Positions 37,336-46,683 are shown, numbered from the stretch's first letter. The stretch: 64,000 nucleotides of DNA from CAVQBP01 sp963848195 (GCA_963848195.1 CAWKCY010000017.1:299727-363726); one strand, 5' to 3'. Notes: generated by a model not told the origin, from the letters alone. Made by a program: numbers and translations.

Positions 37336-37470
37336 TACCAGCTAACGAACCGCAATTAAGTTGCAGCCCATAACAAGAAACTTACATTTACTACTTCTGC
37401 CAAAGCTTAAGTCCCGACAAAGTCGAGATGCTTAATTTTCCGTTTACGACAAGCACAGTTTGCAAGACTA
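37336..37470 (-). repeat. attC-like site at the upstream end of the array
   Basis: On the minus strand it ends GGGCTGCAACTTAATTGCGG then TTCGTTAGCTGGTA. It shares TTTCTTGTT and GGCAGAAGTAGT-like blocks with the site at 36458. The gene that would belong to it (above 37470) is not present. The left limit is uncertain. Confidence 0.5.
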
Positions 37471-38010
37471 TTAATTAATTTAACCTTTTCCATCATTTTT
37501 TTGCCTGTAACTATTCTATCCGTTAATCCTAATTCTTTTACAATTCAAAATTCTAATTCCTAATGTTCCAGGTGTCTCCTGCTGCTTTTATTCTCCTTCC
37601 AATACCCATCTCATTTTATAACTCTTACGCCTAGATTTTATTTCTCAAAAATCCATTCTTCCGTACATAATCTCTTTGAAGTAACAATAACTAATTATCA
37701 TTAACCAATGACCCAATGACTATTGACCAATGACCTGATCTAAACCCCACAGCTCCGCCGCTTTACTCACACAAAATAAATCTATTAGATACTCTATTTG
37801 GGAATATTGATACGGACAGTAGGGGATTATACCCCAGGTATTCCTACGGAAGAAAAATTACCCCTTATCTAATATCCCCGAATACCTCTAATTCTAAAGT
37901 ATATTTTTATAGGTTTATTTGCAACAGAAATTATCAAAATGTCGGAAGTGGTCGTATAATTGGATCATTGCTATATCGGAGTGTCCCCCCAATTCTTTTG
38001 CACTTAGTAG
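37471..38010. other. Non-coding stretch between cassette region and tRNA
   Basis: No gene is supported. It holds a short tandem run of AACCAATGACCAATGAC-like units at about 37698-37738 and AT-rich sequence. No promoter or structured RNA stands out. Confidence 0.6.
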
Positions 38011-38094
38011 TGCGAGAACGGGGACTCGAACCCCGACACCTGTTACGGTACTAGATCCTAAGTCTAGCGCGTCTGCCAATTCCGCCATTCTCGC
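38011..38094 (-). tRNA. tRNA-Leu (UAG)
   Basis: Acceptor strands GCGAGAA/TTCTCGC pair, with A as discriminator. The T arm is GGGGTTCGAGTCCCC. The anticodon arm CTAGA-CTTAGGA-TCTAG gives anticodon UAG. A long variable arm (TACCGTAACAGGTG) is typical of type II Leu tRNA. Length is 84 bases. CCA is not encoded (CTA follows). Confidence 0.93.
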
Positions 38095-38317
38095 TTCTAT
38101 GCAAAATTATTAAGACAACAAAAATAAAAGTTTTATTCTTTATAACAAAGAATCTAAGCACATAGCCTAAAATCAAAAACTCTTACTGTGTTTATATAAA
38201 TCTAACCTAAATTTAAATGAAAAAAGGATATTTTCATCCCCCCAAAGGAAAAAATGAAGCAAATTGAAACCGGCAGTTTAATGAGATATGCAAATATTTT
38301 AATATTCTAACAACATT

Positions 38318-38794
38318 TTATTTTATATTAAAAAACTCTAACCCCTTTTTGTTCATTTTGCCTGTTGTTAAATTCATTAGTATACATCTCTGTTCTCCGA
38401 AAGCAGCTATTTTTTCATCATGTCTAATTTCAACCTCTAATGTTATAATACCATGATTACAACACCCTGGACTTATTACACCTGCCGGTTTGTCGTAAAG
38501 GTTCAAGGCTTTTTTGTAAATTATATTTGTGGAAATAACCACCGGGTATAAATCATTTGAAATTAAATCCTTTAGGTTACAATATTTATCGAATAACCTT
38601 GTCCTAAGCTCTTCAAACCACCTGATATAAACAATATTATTTACATGTCCGGCAATATCTATGTCGTACGTTCTAATAGTTAACGGTACTTCGATAAATA
38701 TCTTTTTTGTCTCTATAGTTAAATCCAAAAAAGATTTCTTATTACTTCTAATATCAACTAATATGTCCGGTGCTTCTTTTCGCCGTGGGTTCAT
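38318..38794 (-). CDS. 4HBT-family acyl-CoA thioesterase
   Basis: The 158-residue hotdog protein has the 4HBT motif YDIDIAGHVNNIVYIRWFEE, with the catalytic Asp and the His-Val-Asn-Asn segment. It hydrolyses an acyl- or hydroxybenzoyl-type CoA ester; the substrate is unknown. The N-terminal 28 residues are an unusual charged leader. There is no operon partner. Confidence 0.82.
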   Translation of the reverse strand: MNPRRKEAPDILVDIRSNKKSFLDLTIETKKIFIEVPLTIRTYDIDIAGHVNNIVYIRWFEELRTRLFDKYCNLKDLISNDLYPVVISTNIIYKKALNLYDKPAGVISPGCCNHGIITLEVEIRHDEKIAAFGEQRCILMNLTTGKMNKKGLEFFNIK

Positions 38795-38866
38795 TTAATT
38801 CTTTTAACTCTCCTTTTTTTGTCAAACTAAAAGTTTATCGTTTCTTTTCTTTTTCACACAAAAAGC

Positions 38867-38938
38867 ACTTAAACACTTAAACAATTATGCAATTAAACAA
38901 TCAGGCAATTAAACAATTAAACAATTAAGCAATTAATT
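38867..38938. repeat. AT-rich tandem repeat (TTAAACAA/TTAAGCAA)
   Basis: About nine units of 7-9 bases (AATTAAACA, AATTAAGCA). It lies in the 185-base gap between two minus-strand genes and is similar in style to 39455. Confidence 0.6.
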
Positions 38939-38979
38939 GTAATTTCTGAACTAAAATAATAAATTACTTTAGAAATTTT

Positions 38980-39417
38980 TTAGTCGTTATTCCAATGACT
39001 CCATAATGGAAATCCTTCCGGATTCCTTAATTCAATTTTATCATTGGATGTTTTGATTTGCGATGCAATTACTGCTGGTTTATCATTATAAACTATCTTA
39101 GAACCCGTAACACTAACTTTTTCCCCTTCTCTAATGCTGAACTTTTTATAGTCCAAATACCAGGAGGGTCCGATGTGAATTGAAATAGTATCATTTTTAG
39201 TTTTTAGTCTGAATCTTATTGAATTTTTAATATATTGATCCGGATTAAAAGTTGTTACATTGATAACTGTTCCTTTAAACGTCTCAAGAATATTTGCATC
39301 GTAAAATCTGTTATAACATATTCCCTGGTTTCCGTGCATTTTTCCCTGAGCAAAATTTGTATCTATTAATAATACAGTAATAAAAACCATACAAAGGACA
39401 ACTATTATTTTTTTCAT
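38980..39417 (-). CDS. Secreted OB-fold protein, MamS/MamX-like domain
   Basis: A signal peptide (1-23) is followed by an OB-like domain: GTVINVTTF, then HIGPSWYLDYKK, then EGEKVSVTGSK and a C-terminal RNPEGFPLWS. This order matches the domain named after magnetosome proteins MamS/MamX, which also occurs in many non-magnetotactic bacteria. The function is unknown, possibly redox- or ligand-related in the periplasm. I take ATG 39417 rather than the TTG at 39432 because GGAG lies seven bases upstream of it. Confidence 0.65.
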   Translation of the reverse strand: MKKIIVVLCMVFITVLLIDTNFAQGKMHGNQGICYNRFYDANILETFKGTVINVTTFNPDQYIKNSIRFRLKTKNDTISIHIGPSWYLDYKKFSIREGEKVSVTGSKIVYNDKPAVIASQIKTSNDKIELRNPEGFPLWSHWNND

Positions 39418-39454
39418 TTTTTTGAACTCCAAATTTTATAAATATTATCTTCCA

Positions 39455-39552
39455 TTAATTAACAATTAACAATAACCGAGTTAACAATTACCGATTACCG
39501 ATTAACAATTAACAATTAACGATTAACGATTAACGATTAACAATTAACGATT
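39455..39552. repeat. Tandem repeat AACAATTAAC/AACGATTAAC
   Basis: About ten units of 7-10 bases (TTAACAA, TTAACGA, TTACCGA) fill the divergent region between the OB-fold gene and the sigma54 activator. Confidence 0.7.
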
Positions 39553-39638
39553 CCTCCCCCCATCATCGACAAACAAAAACAGAACCAAAAAGGAAACCCT
39601 GTTTTTTAATTAAATTCTCATTCAATTGCGATATATAC

Positions 39639-39654
39639 GTTGCATATATGCAAC
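39639..39654. promoter_or_regulatory. Palindrome upstream of the sigma54 activator
   Basis: GTTGCATATATGCAAC is a perfect 16-bp palindrome, 59 bases before the start at 39713. Half-site-like TGCAACATT copies recur after the gene (about 41079 and 41107). It may be an activator binding site for self-regulation (inference). Confidence 0.45.
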
Positions 39655-39712
39655 ATTATGTTTATATAGTAGCTTTAGATTAAAAGAAAATATTTTTGGG
39701 GAACCAGGGAAA

Positions 39713-41059
39713 ATGAAAAATCAAAAAAGAGGGCCTCAGGAAATCTATTCCAATATTATTCTCGATAGCGTAGCAGACGGTGTATTTACTGTTGATGAAA
39801 ATATGAGAATTACTTCCTTTAATAGAGCAGCTGAAGAAATAACAGGTATAAAAAAGAAAGAAGCCCTGGAGCAATTTTGCTTTGAAGTTTTAAGAGCTAA
39901 TATTTGTGAAAAAGCATGTGCTCTAAAATGTTCATTAAAAACAGGCAAACGAACAATTGATAAACGGGTTACAATCCTCAGAGCTGATGGTAATGAAATA
40001 CCCGTAAGTATTAGTACTTCAATTCTGAAAAATGAAAAAGGAAAATTCGTTGGTGGAGTGGAATCTTTCAGGGATTTATCAACTATTGAAGAATTAAAGA
40101 AAGTAATTAGAAAAGCCTATACTTTTGAGGATATTGTTTCAAAGAATCATGAAATTTTGAGAATATTCGATACCCTTCCTATTATTTCTCAAAGTGAAAG
40201 CACTGTCTTAATCCATGGAGCTAGCGGAACAGGGAAAGAATTATTTGCACGCGCTGTCCATAGATTAAGCGGAAGAAAAGAAGGACCTTTCGTTGCCATC
40301 AATTGTGGCGCCCTCCCGGATACATTATTGGAATCTGAATTATTCGGCTATATTAAAGGTGCTTTTACCGACGCTAAAAAAGATAAACCCGGTCGTTTTG
40401 CTCTTGCTAAAGGCGGTTCCATATTTCTGGACGAAGTCGAAAGTCTACCCCTCCCGCTACAAGTGAAACTTTTAAGAGTTCTGCAGGAACGTGAATTTGA
40501 ACCTCTGGGAGCAACGTCTCCAATTAAAGCTGATGTTCGAATAATTGCTGCCGCAAAAGAAAACCTCAGTAAATTAGTAAAAAAGAAAGCTTTTAGAGAT
40601 GATTTATTTTATAGGCTAAACGTCGTTAAAATATATCTCCCCGCTCTTGTGAAAAGAAGAGAAGATATTCCTTTATTGGTAAATTATTTTATTGAACGAT
40701 TCAATAAACGAATGGGGAAATCTATCGAAAATGTCTCTCCCGATGTCCTTGAATTGCTTATGCAATATGATTATCCCGGTAATGTACGCGAACTTGAAAA
40801 TATTATCGAACACTGCTGCGTTATGTGCCAGGGAATAGATATTATGTTAAAGCACCTCCCCCCCGAATTACAAGGTGATAATAAAGAGTTCTCCCAACAG
40901 AAATACGAAAGTTTACTCCCCCCGTTTCAGGATGCTGAAAGAAATTTGATTATTAATGTATTGGAAAATAATAAAGGGAGTAAAATTAAAGCCGCTCAAG
41001 AACTTAAATTACATCGCGCTACTCTCTATAGGAAAATGAAGAAATATGATCTGTTGTAA
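39713..41059 (+). CDS. PAS domain sigma54-dependent transcriptional activator
   Basis: An N-terminal PAS domain (about 10-125) carries a Cys cluster, FCFEV then ICEKACALKC. A AAA+ domain follows, with Walker A GASGTGKE and Walker B IFLDEVES. A Fis-type helix-turn-helix (KIKAAQELKLHRATLYRKMKKY) ends the protein. The sigma54 loop reads GAFTDA rather than GAFTGA, a known variant in part of the family. No receiver domain is present, so activity is probably set through the PAS/Cys region, perhaps by redox or a metal. ATG 39713 with AGGGA upstream is chosen over the frame opening at 39626. Confidence 0.88.
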   Translation: MKNQKRGPQEIYSNIILDSVADGVFTVDENMRITSFNRAAEEITGIKKKEALEQFCFEVLRANICEKACALKCSLKTGKRTIDKRVTILRADGNEIPVSISTSILKNEKGKFVGGVESFRDLSTIEELKKVIRKAYTFEDIVSKNHEILRIFDTLPIISQSESTVLIHGASGTGKELFARAVHRLSGRKEGPFVAINCGALPDTLLESELFGYIKGAFTDAKKDKPGRFALAKGGSIFLDEVESLPLPLQVKLLRVLQEREFEPLGATSPIKADVRIIAAAKENLSKLVKKKAFRDDLFYRLNVVKIYLPALVKRREDIPLLVNYFIERFNKRMGKSIENVSPDVLELLMQYDYPGNVRELENIIEHCCVMCQGIDIMLKHLPPELQGDNKEFSQQKYESLLPPFQDAERNLIINVLENNKGSKIKAAQELKLHRATLYRKMKKYDLL

Positions 41060-41256
41060 AACTCCTATGTAGCAATTATGCAACATTAACTTATTTAGAT
41101 TACAAAGTTGCAACATTGACTAATTCTAACCTAAATATTCTAATCTAATATTCGTTATAATTTATATAAAGAATGCTTATTAAATTGTAATCTAAATTGT
41201 GCCAAATGAATTAATTCCATACACATTCCGTGTAACACGCTATCTATATCCTATAT

Positions 41257-41308
41257 GAAACCGTTTTGAAACCGTTTTAAAACCGATTTAAAACCGTTTT
41301 GATTCCGT
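41257..41308. repeat. Phased AAACCGTTTT direct repeats
   Basis: Five units (AAACCGTTTT, one with ATTT) are spaced 10-12 bases apart, about one helical turn. They end 60 bases before the gene at 41368. It could be a regulator-binding array or simply a tandem repeat. The rest of the 308-base gap shows nothing else. Confidence 0.5.
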
Positions 41309-41367
41309 ATATAATATTGGTATATTAGTTCATAAATCTTTATTCACACTTTACAAAGGTTATCAAA

Positions 41368-42048
41368 ATGGCTCTTGTTACACCCGGCTTACTCGGTTCT
41401 TTATCTGGTAGATTAGGAGATTACGTCCTTAGAGAAATGAATGGAAAAACCTTTATTTCACCAAGACCTAAAAAATATAAAACCAAGGAATCCAAAAACC
41501 CTAATGCCACAACTTCTGTTTTCGGTAGACTTTCAAAATTTGCTGCTTATATAAATGCCTTTCCCGAAATTAAAACTATTTGGAAGAATTCTGCCCCCAA
41601 AAACAAACGCGGTTATAATTATATTATAAGCACTAATGGTGAATCTTTACAAAAAGGTCTATTCAATATCGAAAACTTTATCGTTCCCGGAGGATTACCG
41701 GTAAATATATCAAAGTTTGACTCTGATTTGGAGAATCTATCTATCTCTTTTTCAATACCCGGAACGAATACATTACCCACGAATGTTAAAGAATTAAAAT
41801 CCTTTGCTATCTTTTGTTTCCAGAAACCTAATGAAGAAAATTCAGAATTAATCAGACTTTCACATGCCATTCCTCAATATCTCAATTTTAATCCGAAAGA
41901 AGAATATAATCTAACTCAACCTTTATCAAAAGAAATCAAAGATCTTACTAAAATGTATAATTCATGCACAATCTACTTTACATCAGTATTAACCGGTTCC
42001 AGTAATAAAATAATTAATTGGACTACCTCCAAAGCTATTAACAAATAA
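41368..42048 (+). CDS. Hypothetical protein, DUF6266-like N-terminus
   Basis: The 226-residue protein starts with GLLGSLSGRLGDYVLREMNGKTFISPRPKK. This is reminiscent of DUF6266 proteins of Bacteroidota (a GxSGxxG...RPKK pattern). The rest is beta-rich with an Ig-like feel and has no signal peptide or membrane segment. The function is unknown; some relatives lie in phage-like or secretion contexts. It is monocistronic. Confidence 0.55.
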   Translation: MALVTPGLLGSLSGRLGDYVLREMNGKTFISPRPKKYKTKESKNPNATTSVFGRLSKFAAYINAFPEIKTIWKNSAPKNKRGYNYIISTNGESLQKGLFNIENFIVPGGLPVNISKFDSDLENLSISFSIPGTNTLPTNVKELKSFAIFCFQKPNEENSELIRLSHAIPQYLNFNPKEEYNLTQPLSKEIKDLTKMYNSCTIYFTSVLTGSSNKIINWTTSKAINK

Positions 42049-42176
42049 CAATTAACAATTAACCCTTAACCTTTGACCTCTGATTTCAGACTTCTGCCCC
42101 CTGATACAGCAATCTGCCGTCCCATGTGCCAACCCCAACCACCAACCACCAACCACCGACCTCCACCCCCCAATCC
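42045..42176. repeat. Mixed tandem repeats (AACAATTAAC, CTGACTT-type heptamers, CCAACCA)
   Basis: After the gene stop the sequence runs through AACAATTAAC units, then heptamers TTTGACCTCTGATTTCAGAC, then CCAACCACCAACCACC. Three array types seen elsewhere in the window meet here. Confidence 0.65.
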
Positions 42177-42293
42177 AAAATGAGAATCCATTTCCCTTAA
42201 AAAATATCAATTTGAAGGTAATTTAATATTTACCGCTAACATTCGATAATGAAATTGAATAGAAACGTTTTTTTATGTTAGAAATTTTATTAA

Positions 42294-44162
42294 ATGGATA
42301 TTTCTTCTAATATTGTTTATAAATCAGATAATGATCTTAATCAAGGACTTGATTCGGCAGTCCAAAAATATTTTGACATCAGCAGACATTATCTGAATTT
42401 TGATCCCCTTTCATTGAGAGATTTCCAGACATTCTTAAAAGCCTGTAATAAATTCTTCCATTATAAATTTCCGGAAAATATAAATGAATATTTCTTTCGT
42501 CTGGAAGAAGCTCCATTAATTTGGATTTGCGATTCTCCGTTAAATAAATATATAAAAGATTTTTACGGTCATAATTTTCCGATTCTGAACGGTGTTGATC
42601 AGTATAAGGGTGTAAGAGAAATTTATAATAAATGGCTTACCAATAAATACGACGAACAAAAGAAATATTTTGCTACTTCAATTATTGATTTTGTAGAGAA
42701 TTATAATTCAAGAAGCAACTTCCTAAGCAATATACTCGCAGGGATAGTTTTACTTTATGATAAAGATATTTTTAATCCGCAAAGATCAATTGAACTATTT
42801 GACAAATCAAAAGAAATTATAGGTAAAATAAAATTAACCGAAAATGCCAAAGAGGAGCTTCGTTATTTGGTTACTCTCTTTTCCGGATATTCATATATTA
42901 TACAAAAGGAGAATGAATTTGCAAGGGATACTTTTGAAGATGCACTGAGACTAAAGTCTTCGGGAATATCAGCAAAATTTAATTTAGCTCTTGCAGATGT
43001 GCGGCACCAGAATTTTGATAGAATCGAAGAGCATATTAAAGAAATCTACAGTTATGATTACGAACGAATAAATTTTGCAATTGAAAACTTAAGCTTCAAC
43101 TTATACGCTTATTTTATTGAAAATGCTGTTTTTAATAATCTTTTCTATTATCCCGAATTTTCTTACCTAAATGAAAAAATTGAAGGTTTCCTTTCCTTAA
43201 TCCGGGTATCGAATGAACCCATTATTAAAGTTCTAACCAATAAATTTGAACTTTTCAATGTTGCAGTAGACAAGGAAACACTGGCGGAGGAAACACGCAA
43301 AATTATCTTCTTTATTGAAAAAGCTATTAAAAAATACGGCGATTCGGACAATATCTATTTTATTAATACTGCAGAAAAGCTTAAAAATTTATTTATAAAG
43401 ACCATTAGGAAAATTATTGAAAATGCGAAGAATAAATATTATAGTGAAATTGAGGAAGTAGTTTCTCCGATAAATATAGAGATATCAAGCAAAACTGCTA
43501 TTATTGAAGAATTAACACAGGAACTGGAAAAACAAAAACTTGAACTTAAAAATAAGCTGGATGCAGGGATTAAAGCTATAGAAAAGAAAACTGCGGATGA
43601 TATCAGGGATCTGGAAGTAGGAATTGAAAATCTGCCTCTAAAGCCTAAGTTAAATCCTCAAATAGCCTTTAAGCATGCTATGACTTATAATATAATTCTT
43701 TCATTTATAGTATTTTTAATGGGAGGATGCGCCGGTTATTCTAATAATTTTGTTCACGATATTTCCGAATTAAAGAATTTAATATCGATTTCATTAGTTA
43801 CCGGAATTAAATGGGGAGTAATCACATTTTTAGTAGGAATTATTGTTTCCGCTTTTTCCGCCGGATTTACAATACTGGAAAGATCCAACCGCCGTCAACA
43901 GCTTCTGCATAATATCAGCCGTTTAAAAAATGATAAAGAATACAAAATGAACCATTTCAAAAAAGATATAGCTCAAAAAGAAGCCATCTTAATAAAAAAC
44001 TTCAATACCCCTATAGATGAAAACAAGGATAGAATTGATATGTTGAAAAAACAAAGGGAAACAAAAATCTCTGAAATGAAAGAACAAGCAGACAAATTAA
44101 TTTCAGAAGAAATTAAACCTTATACATTTCTTTTGGATGAAGAAAAATTTGATAAAGAATAA
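42294..44162 (+). CDS. Large helical protein with TPR-like repeats, coiled coil and two membrane helices
   Basis: The 622-residue protein is not recognised. Residues 1-370 are helical, with TPR-like stretches (ENEFARDTFEDALRLKSSG). A coiled coil is predicted by heptads at about 385-450 (EIEEVVSP...ELEKQKLELKNKLD). Two membrane helices lie near 465-485 and 503-530, and a second coiled coil follows from about 535 to the end. The domains would face the cytosol with a membrane hairpin between them. It stands alone upstream of the glycan locus; a link to it is only a guess. Confidence 0.65.
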   Translation: MDISSNIVYKSDNDLNQGLDSAVQKYFDISRHYLNFDPLSLRDFQTFLKACNKFFHYKFPENINEYFFRLEEAPLIWICDSPLNKYIKDFYGHNFPILNGVDQYKGVREIYNKWLTNKYDEQKKYFATSIIDFVENYNSRSNFLSNILAGIVLLYDKDIFNPQRSIELFDKSKEIIGKIKLTENAKEELRYLVTLFSGYSYIIQKENEFARDTFEDALRLKSSGISAKFNLALADVRHQNFDRIEEHIKEIYSYDYERINFAIENLSFNLYAYFIENAVFNNLFYYPEFSYLNEKIEGFLSLIRVSNEPIIKVLTNKFELFNVAVDKETLAEETRKIIFFIEKAIKKYGDSDNIYFINTAEKLKNLFIKTIRKIIENAKNKYYSEIEEVVSPINIEISSKTAIIEELTQELEKQKLELKNKLDAGIKAIEKKTADDIRDLEVGIENLPLKPKLNPQIAFKHAMTYNIILSFIVFLMGGCAGYSNNFVHDISELKNLISISLVTGIKWGVITFLVGIIVSAFSAGFTILERSNRRQQLLHNISRLKNDKEYKMNHFKKDIAQKEAILIKNFNTPIDENKDRIDMLKKQRETKISEMKEQADKLISEEIKPYTFLLDEEKFDKE

Positions 44163-44499
44163 AATAATGAACAGATAATTCCAAATAACAAACCAAAATT
44201 TCAATACTTGTAAGAAATTATAAGTAACAATTCTTAAACTCCAATTAAATCTCAATATGCAATTTTCAATTCCAATCAATCAATCCAGTTTTCGATCCTT
44301 GTTTTCTCTAATATTATTTCACATTCGGCTGAAAAACGATTAAATAAGGGTTATCCTATTAAGAAAGATTATGGCGAATATTAGCCAAGTATATACTTTT
44401 TATCAATAATTTCTTCAAATATCCTAAAAATCAAAAGAAAAATGACTGGAATGATTTTAGAATAAAGCTGTAAATAAATTTTGAATTTTCAGGATATTC
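44163..44499. other. Non-coding gap before the glycan locus
   Basis: There are 337 AT-rich bases with no gene, clear hairpin or tandem array. The promoter of the glycan locus presumably lies here, but I cannot place it. Confidence 0.55.
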
Positions 44500-45708
44500 A
44501 TGTTTAAAGATCAGCAAAAGATTATAAACAATAGTTTTAATGTTAATGATATTTTATCATTTGAAGCTGAATCTTCAAGCCGGCAAAGAGTCGAAGAAAA
44601 AATATATGTAACCCAGCCGTCTCTTCCTCCTTTAGACGAATTTATGGTTTATTTGAAAGATATCTGGGAAAGCAAGAAATTAACTAATAATGGGAAATAT
44701 CATAGATTATTCGAAGATGCTTTAGCTGAATTTCTTGGAGTTAAATATATATCCTTATTTTCAAACGGTACTTTAGCACTTATCACCGCTCTTCAGACAT
44801 TACGAATTACAGGTGAAGTAATTACAACCCCCTACAGTTTTGTAGCCACAACTCATGCATTGCACTGGAATGGAATAAAGCCAGTTTTTGTTGATATTGA
44901 TCCAATTTACTGTAACCTTGATCCGACAAAAATTGAATCTGCAATTACCCCTAAAACAACCGCAATTCTCCCGGTGCATGTTTATGGGAATCCATGTGAT
45001 GTTGGAGCAATAGAACAGGTAGCCGATACATACGGTTTAAAAGTTATTTACGATGCCAGTCATGCATTTAATGTAAAAGTAAATGGCGGATCTGTCTTGA
45101 ACTTTGGAGATCTATCAGTATTAAGTTTTCATGCCACAAAAGTTTTCACAACTTTTGAAGGTGGCGCGATAGTCTGTCATGATGAAAGAACAAAAAAAAG
45201 GATAGATTTTCTGAAAAATTTCGGTTTTGCAGATGAAGTGACAGTAGTCGGTCCAGGCATAAATGCTAAAATGAATGAATTTCAAGCTGCATTAGGATTG
45301 CTTCAGTTGAAATATGTTGAAAGTAATTTAATTAAAAGAAAAGAGATTTCTGAAATATATAGAAGTGAATTATTAGGTGTAGAAGGTATAAGAATGCTTG
45401 AAGACGTGCCGAATGTAAAGCATAACTACGGATATTTTCCAATTTTTATAAATGAAAAGGAATATGGTAAAAGCAGAGATGAACTTTATAATGAATTGAA
45501 GGCAAATAATATTTATGCAAGAAGATATTTTTATCCGCTAATAAGTCAATTCCCGACTTACCGGCATTTGAATTCTGCAGCATCTGAAAATTTGAGGACT
45601 TCGGAAAGAATTACCAGGGAAGTAATATGTCTTCCTATTTACTCAGGATTAACGAACGATGATCATGAAAGTGTAATAAAATTATTGAGAATAACAAATG
45701 GCAGATAA
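44500..45708 (+). CDS. DegT/DnrJ/EryC1/StrS family sugar aminotransferase
   Basis: The 402-residue PLP enzyme aminates a nucleotide-linked keto sugar. The PLP lysine is in LSFHATKVF, the Asp-x-x-His pair is in YDASHAF and SNGTLAL binds phosphate. The first 35 residues are a leader ahead of the usual start near TQPSLPPLDEF. It is the first gene of the glycan locus and overlaps the next open frame (ATG 45698). The product could be, for example, a dTDP-amino-sugar. Confidence 0.92.
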   Translation: MFKDQQKIINNSFNVNDILSFEAESSSRQRVEEKIYVTQPSLPPLDEFMVYLKDIWESKKLTNNGKYHRLFEDALAEFLGVKYISLFSNGTLALITALQTLRITGEVITTPYSFVATTHALHWNGIKPVFVDIDPIYCNLDPTKIESAITPKTTAILPVHVYGNPCDVGAIEQVADTYGLKVIYDASHAFNVKVNGGSVLNFGDLSVLSFHATKVFTTFEGGAIVCHDERTKKRIDFLKNFGFADEVTVVGPGINAKMNEFQAALGLLQLKYVESNLIKRKEISEIYRSELLGVEGIRMLEDVPNVKHNYGYFPIFINEKEYGKSRDELYNELKANNIYARRYFYPLISQFPTYRHLNSAASENLRTSERITREVICLPIYSGLTNDDHESVIKLLRITNGR

Positions 45709-45985
45709 ATATTGCTGTTTATGTGAAAGTGAAGTAGAGGCGTTTTTACCTTATTATTTGGTGCAGCAAAAGTTCATATCGGAATTAAATGTAATCGGCA
45801 GCGATTTAAAAAACTTTTATTGTCCAAAGTGTTAATGTCATGACAGAGAAAGGCATTTGCGGCTGTATATAAATGAAATAGGACTTTATAAATCAATAAA
45901 TAACTAAAAATATGACTATATAAAATTTGGTGCAAATCCTCTTGAAGATCTAATTTTTATATCAAAACCTGGTTATGCAAATTAA
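45698..45985 (+). pseudogene. Methyltransferase remnant (N- and C-terminal pieces)
   Basis: The frame starts MADKYCCLCESE, with a CxxC...CPKC zinc-like pair. It hits TAA at 45833, then goes on as DRERHLRLYINEIGL and ends KFGANPLEDLIFISKPG. Intact family members have CPKC-x-S-x-DRERHL followed by a full SAM methyltransferase domain of about 180 residues. That domain is missing here. This is therefore an internal deletion plus stop, either a real pseudogene or a local sequence error. It overlaps the aminotransferase by 11 bases. Confidence 0.6.
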
Positions 45986-46683
45986 ATGAAATTAGCAATT
46001 ATGCAACCGTATTTATTTCCGTATATCGGATATTTTCAACTAATTAACAGCGTTGATAAATTTATTGTGTTCGATGATGTTAATTATATCAAAAAAGGTT
46101 GGATAAATAGAAATAGACTATTAGTAGATGGAAAAGAATATACTTTTACAATTCCGTTGAAAAAAGTTTCACAGAACAAATTAATGAATGAAATAGAAAT
46201 TCTACATGAAGAAAAATGGAAAGTTAAATTGTTGAAGACTATCGAAAATAATTATAAGCAGACGCGTTTTTTTAGTACAGCTTTTCCTCTTATCAAATTA
46301 AGCTTGATAGATAAAGATAAAAACTTGTCAAGATTTATTGTGAATAGTCTTAAAATAATAACAAAATACTTGAATATAAAAACAGAGATTGTTAATTCAT
46401 CGATAGTTTATTCGACAGCCGGATTAAAAAACTTTGATAAAATATTGGAAATATGTAAGCATGTGAAAGCTGATGAATATATAAATCCTATTGGCGGCCA
46501 GGCTATTTATACTAAAAAATATTTCTCTCAACAAGGAATAAGTCTCTCTTTCATTAGAACTAAATTCAAAGAATATAATCAATCATCGAAGGAATTTATT
46601 CCTGCATTGTCAATTATTGATTTCTTATGAATAATAGTAAAGATGATTTAAAAGAGATGCTTGAAGATTATGAATTAATTTAA
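45986..46683 (+). pseudogene. wbqC: WbqC-like protein, one frameshift near the C-terminus
   Basis: This WbqC-family protein starts MKLAIMQPYLFPYIGYFQL and has YIKKGWINRNR and PIGGQ, all typical. Reading stops at 46630 after SIIDFL. A one-base shift there restores MNNSKDDLKEMLEDYELI, the usual C-terminus, ending at 46683. The family occurs in O-antigen and capsule loci; its reaction is not established, possibly glycine or acyl transfer to a sugar. It follows the methyltransferase remnant without a gap. Confidence 0.8.

Noticed and set aside
37919..38113. Open frame over the tRNA
   Set aside because: It covers the tRNA-Leu on the opposite strand. The RNA gene explains the sequence.
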